Assembly: GCA_050728815.1 (NCBI GenBank)
Contig: JBOHKB010000239.1
Span: 1 to 5,910 of the forward strand
Length of the DNA stretch: 5,910 nucleotides
DNA from: DASWJZ01 sp050728815
GTDB lineage: Bacteria; Pseudomonadota; Alphaproteobacteria; Rhizobiales; Afifellaceae
Direction of reading: 5' to 3'
Under the pieces are notes generated by a model, which saw nothing but the letters and a program-made list of their open reading frames with translations, made no database searches and had not been told where the DNA came from. The position numbers and the translations under genes were made by a program. Numbering within the stretch: the stretch's first letter is position 1; the number at the start of each line of letters is the position of its first letter. This document shows positions 4,825 to 5,910 of this stretch, piece by piece.

Positions 4825-5874
4825 ATGCTATTCGCCAGCGACAATTGGGCCGGGGCTTCCCCCAAAATAATCGAAGCCCTGGCGGAAGCCGCTCGCGCCG
4901 GCGGGCCGGCCTATGGCGGCGATGCCATGACGAAATCGGTCGAGCGCCGCTTCTCCGACTTGTTCGAGCGGGATGTCGCCGTGTTTTTGGTGGCGAGCGG
5001 CACGTTCGCCAACGTGCTCGGCATCTCAACCTACGCGCGGCCCGGAGGTGTCGTGCTCTGCCACCGCGAAGCGCACATCCTGTTGGATGAAGGCGGCGCG
5101 ATCGAGTTCTTCAGCGGAATGAAGGTCGTAGGCCTCGAGGGAGCGGCCGGCAAGCTTGCGCCCGAGACTCTTTCCGAGGGCTTGGCGAAGCATCCGGAGG
5201 GTTTTCTCCACCACGGCCAGCCGGTCGCCGTCAGCATCACTCAAATGACCGAGCTCGGCGCGGTGTACCGCCCCGAAGAAGTCGCCGCGATCGGCAGGGT
5301 CGCGAAGACCCGGGGCTGCGCCGTTCACATGGACGGCGCGCGCTTCGCCAATGCCGTCGCCGCGCTCGGCGGTTCGCCGGCGGACGTCACTTGGCGCGCC
5401 GGCGTCGACGTCCTCTCCTTTGGCGGCACCAAGAACGGCTGCATAGCGGCGGAAGCAGTCGTCTTCTTCGATCCGGCGCATGCCCGTGATGTCGGCTTCG
5501 CCCGCCACCGGGCAGGGCAGGGGTTCTCGAAGAACTGGTTCATCGCCGCGCAGCTGGCGGCGTATCTCGATCAGAACCATTGGCTCGACCTCGCGCGCCA
5601 CGCGAACGCGATGGCCGCACGCCTCGCCGCCGCGATCGAGAAGTCGCGCGGCGCGCGGCTTGCGGTGAAGCCGGGCGGCAACGAGGTCTTCGCGATCCTG
5701 ACGGAGGACGCCGACCGGCGTCTCAAGGCGGCGGGCGCCGTCTATCATCCGTGGTCCGTGGAGAGCCTGCCGGTCGATGAGCGCCCGGCCGCAGGCGAAA
5801 GTCTGGTCAGGCTCGTCGCGAGCTGGCAGACGAACGCGGCCGACGTCGATCGCTTCGCCGGGCATCTTCGCTAG
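4825..5874 (+). CDS. ltaE: Low-specificity L-threonine aldolase (PLP-dependent)
   Basis: A 349-residue fold-type I PLP enzyme of the beta-eliminating lyase/threonine aldolase family. It cleaves L-threonine or L-allo-threonine to glycine and acetaldehyde in the cytoplasm, often acting on other beta-hydroxy amino acids. Visible landmarks are the N-terminal FASDNWAGASP (3-13), YGGDAMT (30-36), the cofactor-binding ASGTFAN (57-63), HREAHILLDEGGA (80-92), HMDGARFANA (168-177) with Asp170 and Arg173, and SFGGTKNG (198-205) with Lys203 as the predicted Schiff-base lysine. Length is normal and all key residues are intact. The start at 4825 has a weak ribosome site, but the N-terminus matches the family exactly from the second residue or so. 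It lies 78 bases after the DoxX gene on the same strand; no functional link to the metal system is apparent. Stereospecificity cannot be read from sequence. Confidence 0.92.
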   Translation: MLFASDNWAGASPKIIEALAEAARAGGPAYGGDAMTKSVERRFSDLFERDVAVFLVASGTFANVLGISTYARPGGVVLCHREAHILLDEGGAIEFFSGMKVVGLEGAAGKLAPETLSEGLAKHPEGFLHHGQPVAVSITQMTELGAVYRPEEVAAIGRVAKTRGCAVHMDGARFANAVAALGGSPADVTWRAGVDVLSFGGTKNGCIAAEAVVFFDPAHARDVGFARHRAGQGFSKNWFIAAQLAAYLDQNHWLDLARHANAMAARLAAAIEKSRGARLAVKPGGNEVFAILTEDADRRLKAAGAVYHPWSVESLPVDERPAAGESLVRLVASWQTNAADVDRFAGHLR

Positions 5875-5888
5875 CCTCGAGCCGGAAA

Positions 5889-5910
5889 TGAAAGCGCCCC
5901 GGGCGAAGCC
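5889..5910 (+). terminator. Probable left half of a terminator hairpin, cut by the window end
   Basis: Just past the threonine aldolase stop the sequence runs AAAGCGCCCCGGGC and then GAAGCC at the edge. The apex GGC-GAA-GCC (5902-5910) is visible. If the next bases continue as CGGGGCGCTTT, the whole would be a long A/T-flanked terminator stem. Only the left arm and apex are seen, so the call is tentative. Confidence 0.35.

Noticed and set aside
5026..5865. 279-codon minus-strand open frame opposite the threonine aldolase
   Set aside because: It is a GC-driven antisense shadow of a complete PLP enzyme gene.

Overview
The window looks like a chromosomal segment of a GC-rich alphaproteobacterium, probably Hyphomicrobiales-like. 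This is judged from the strong G/C bias at third codon positions, the alphaproteobacterial style of the 70-residue cold shock protein, and the GltB N-terminus. There are seven protein genes and no tRNA, rRNA, CRISPR array or insertion sequence that I can see.

Left part, minus strand: the first 390 codons of gltB (glutamate synthase large subunit, cut by the left edge), and upstream of it a small cold shock protein gene. The gap between them holds a clean intrinsic terminator for the cold shock gene and a good match to a sigma-54 promoter reading into gltB. The cold shock leader can fold so that its Shine-Dalgarno sequence is paired.

Centre, plus strand: after a 467-base divergent intergenic region with a strong hairpin comes a compact four-gene operon (2162-4746). 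Its order is a secreted DUF2282 precursor with four cysteines, a DUF692/MNIO oxidative enzyme, a DUF2063 partner protein, and a DoxX-family membrane protein. This is the layout of the bufferin (buf) or 'gold-induced' (gig) ribosomal peptide metallophore systems. The MNIO enzyme, with its DUF2063 partner, is expected to modify cysteines of the precursor. The product is then exported through its own Sec signal peptide and chelates copper or similar soft metals in the periplasm. The membrane protein has an undefined accessory role. This operon is the most interesting part of the window.

Right part, plus strand: a complete PLP-dependent low-specificity L-threonine aldolase, 78 bases after the DoxX gene and probably functionally unrelated. 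After it comes what looks like the left half of a terminator hairpin cut by the window end.
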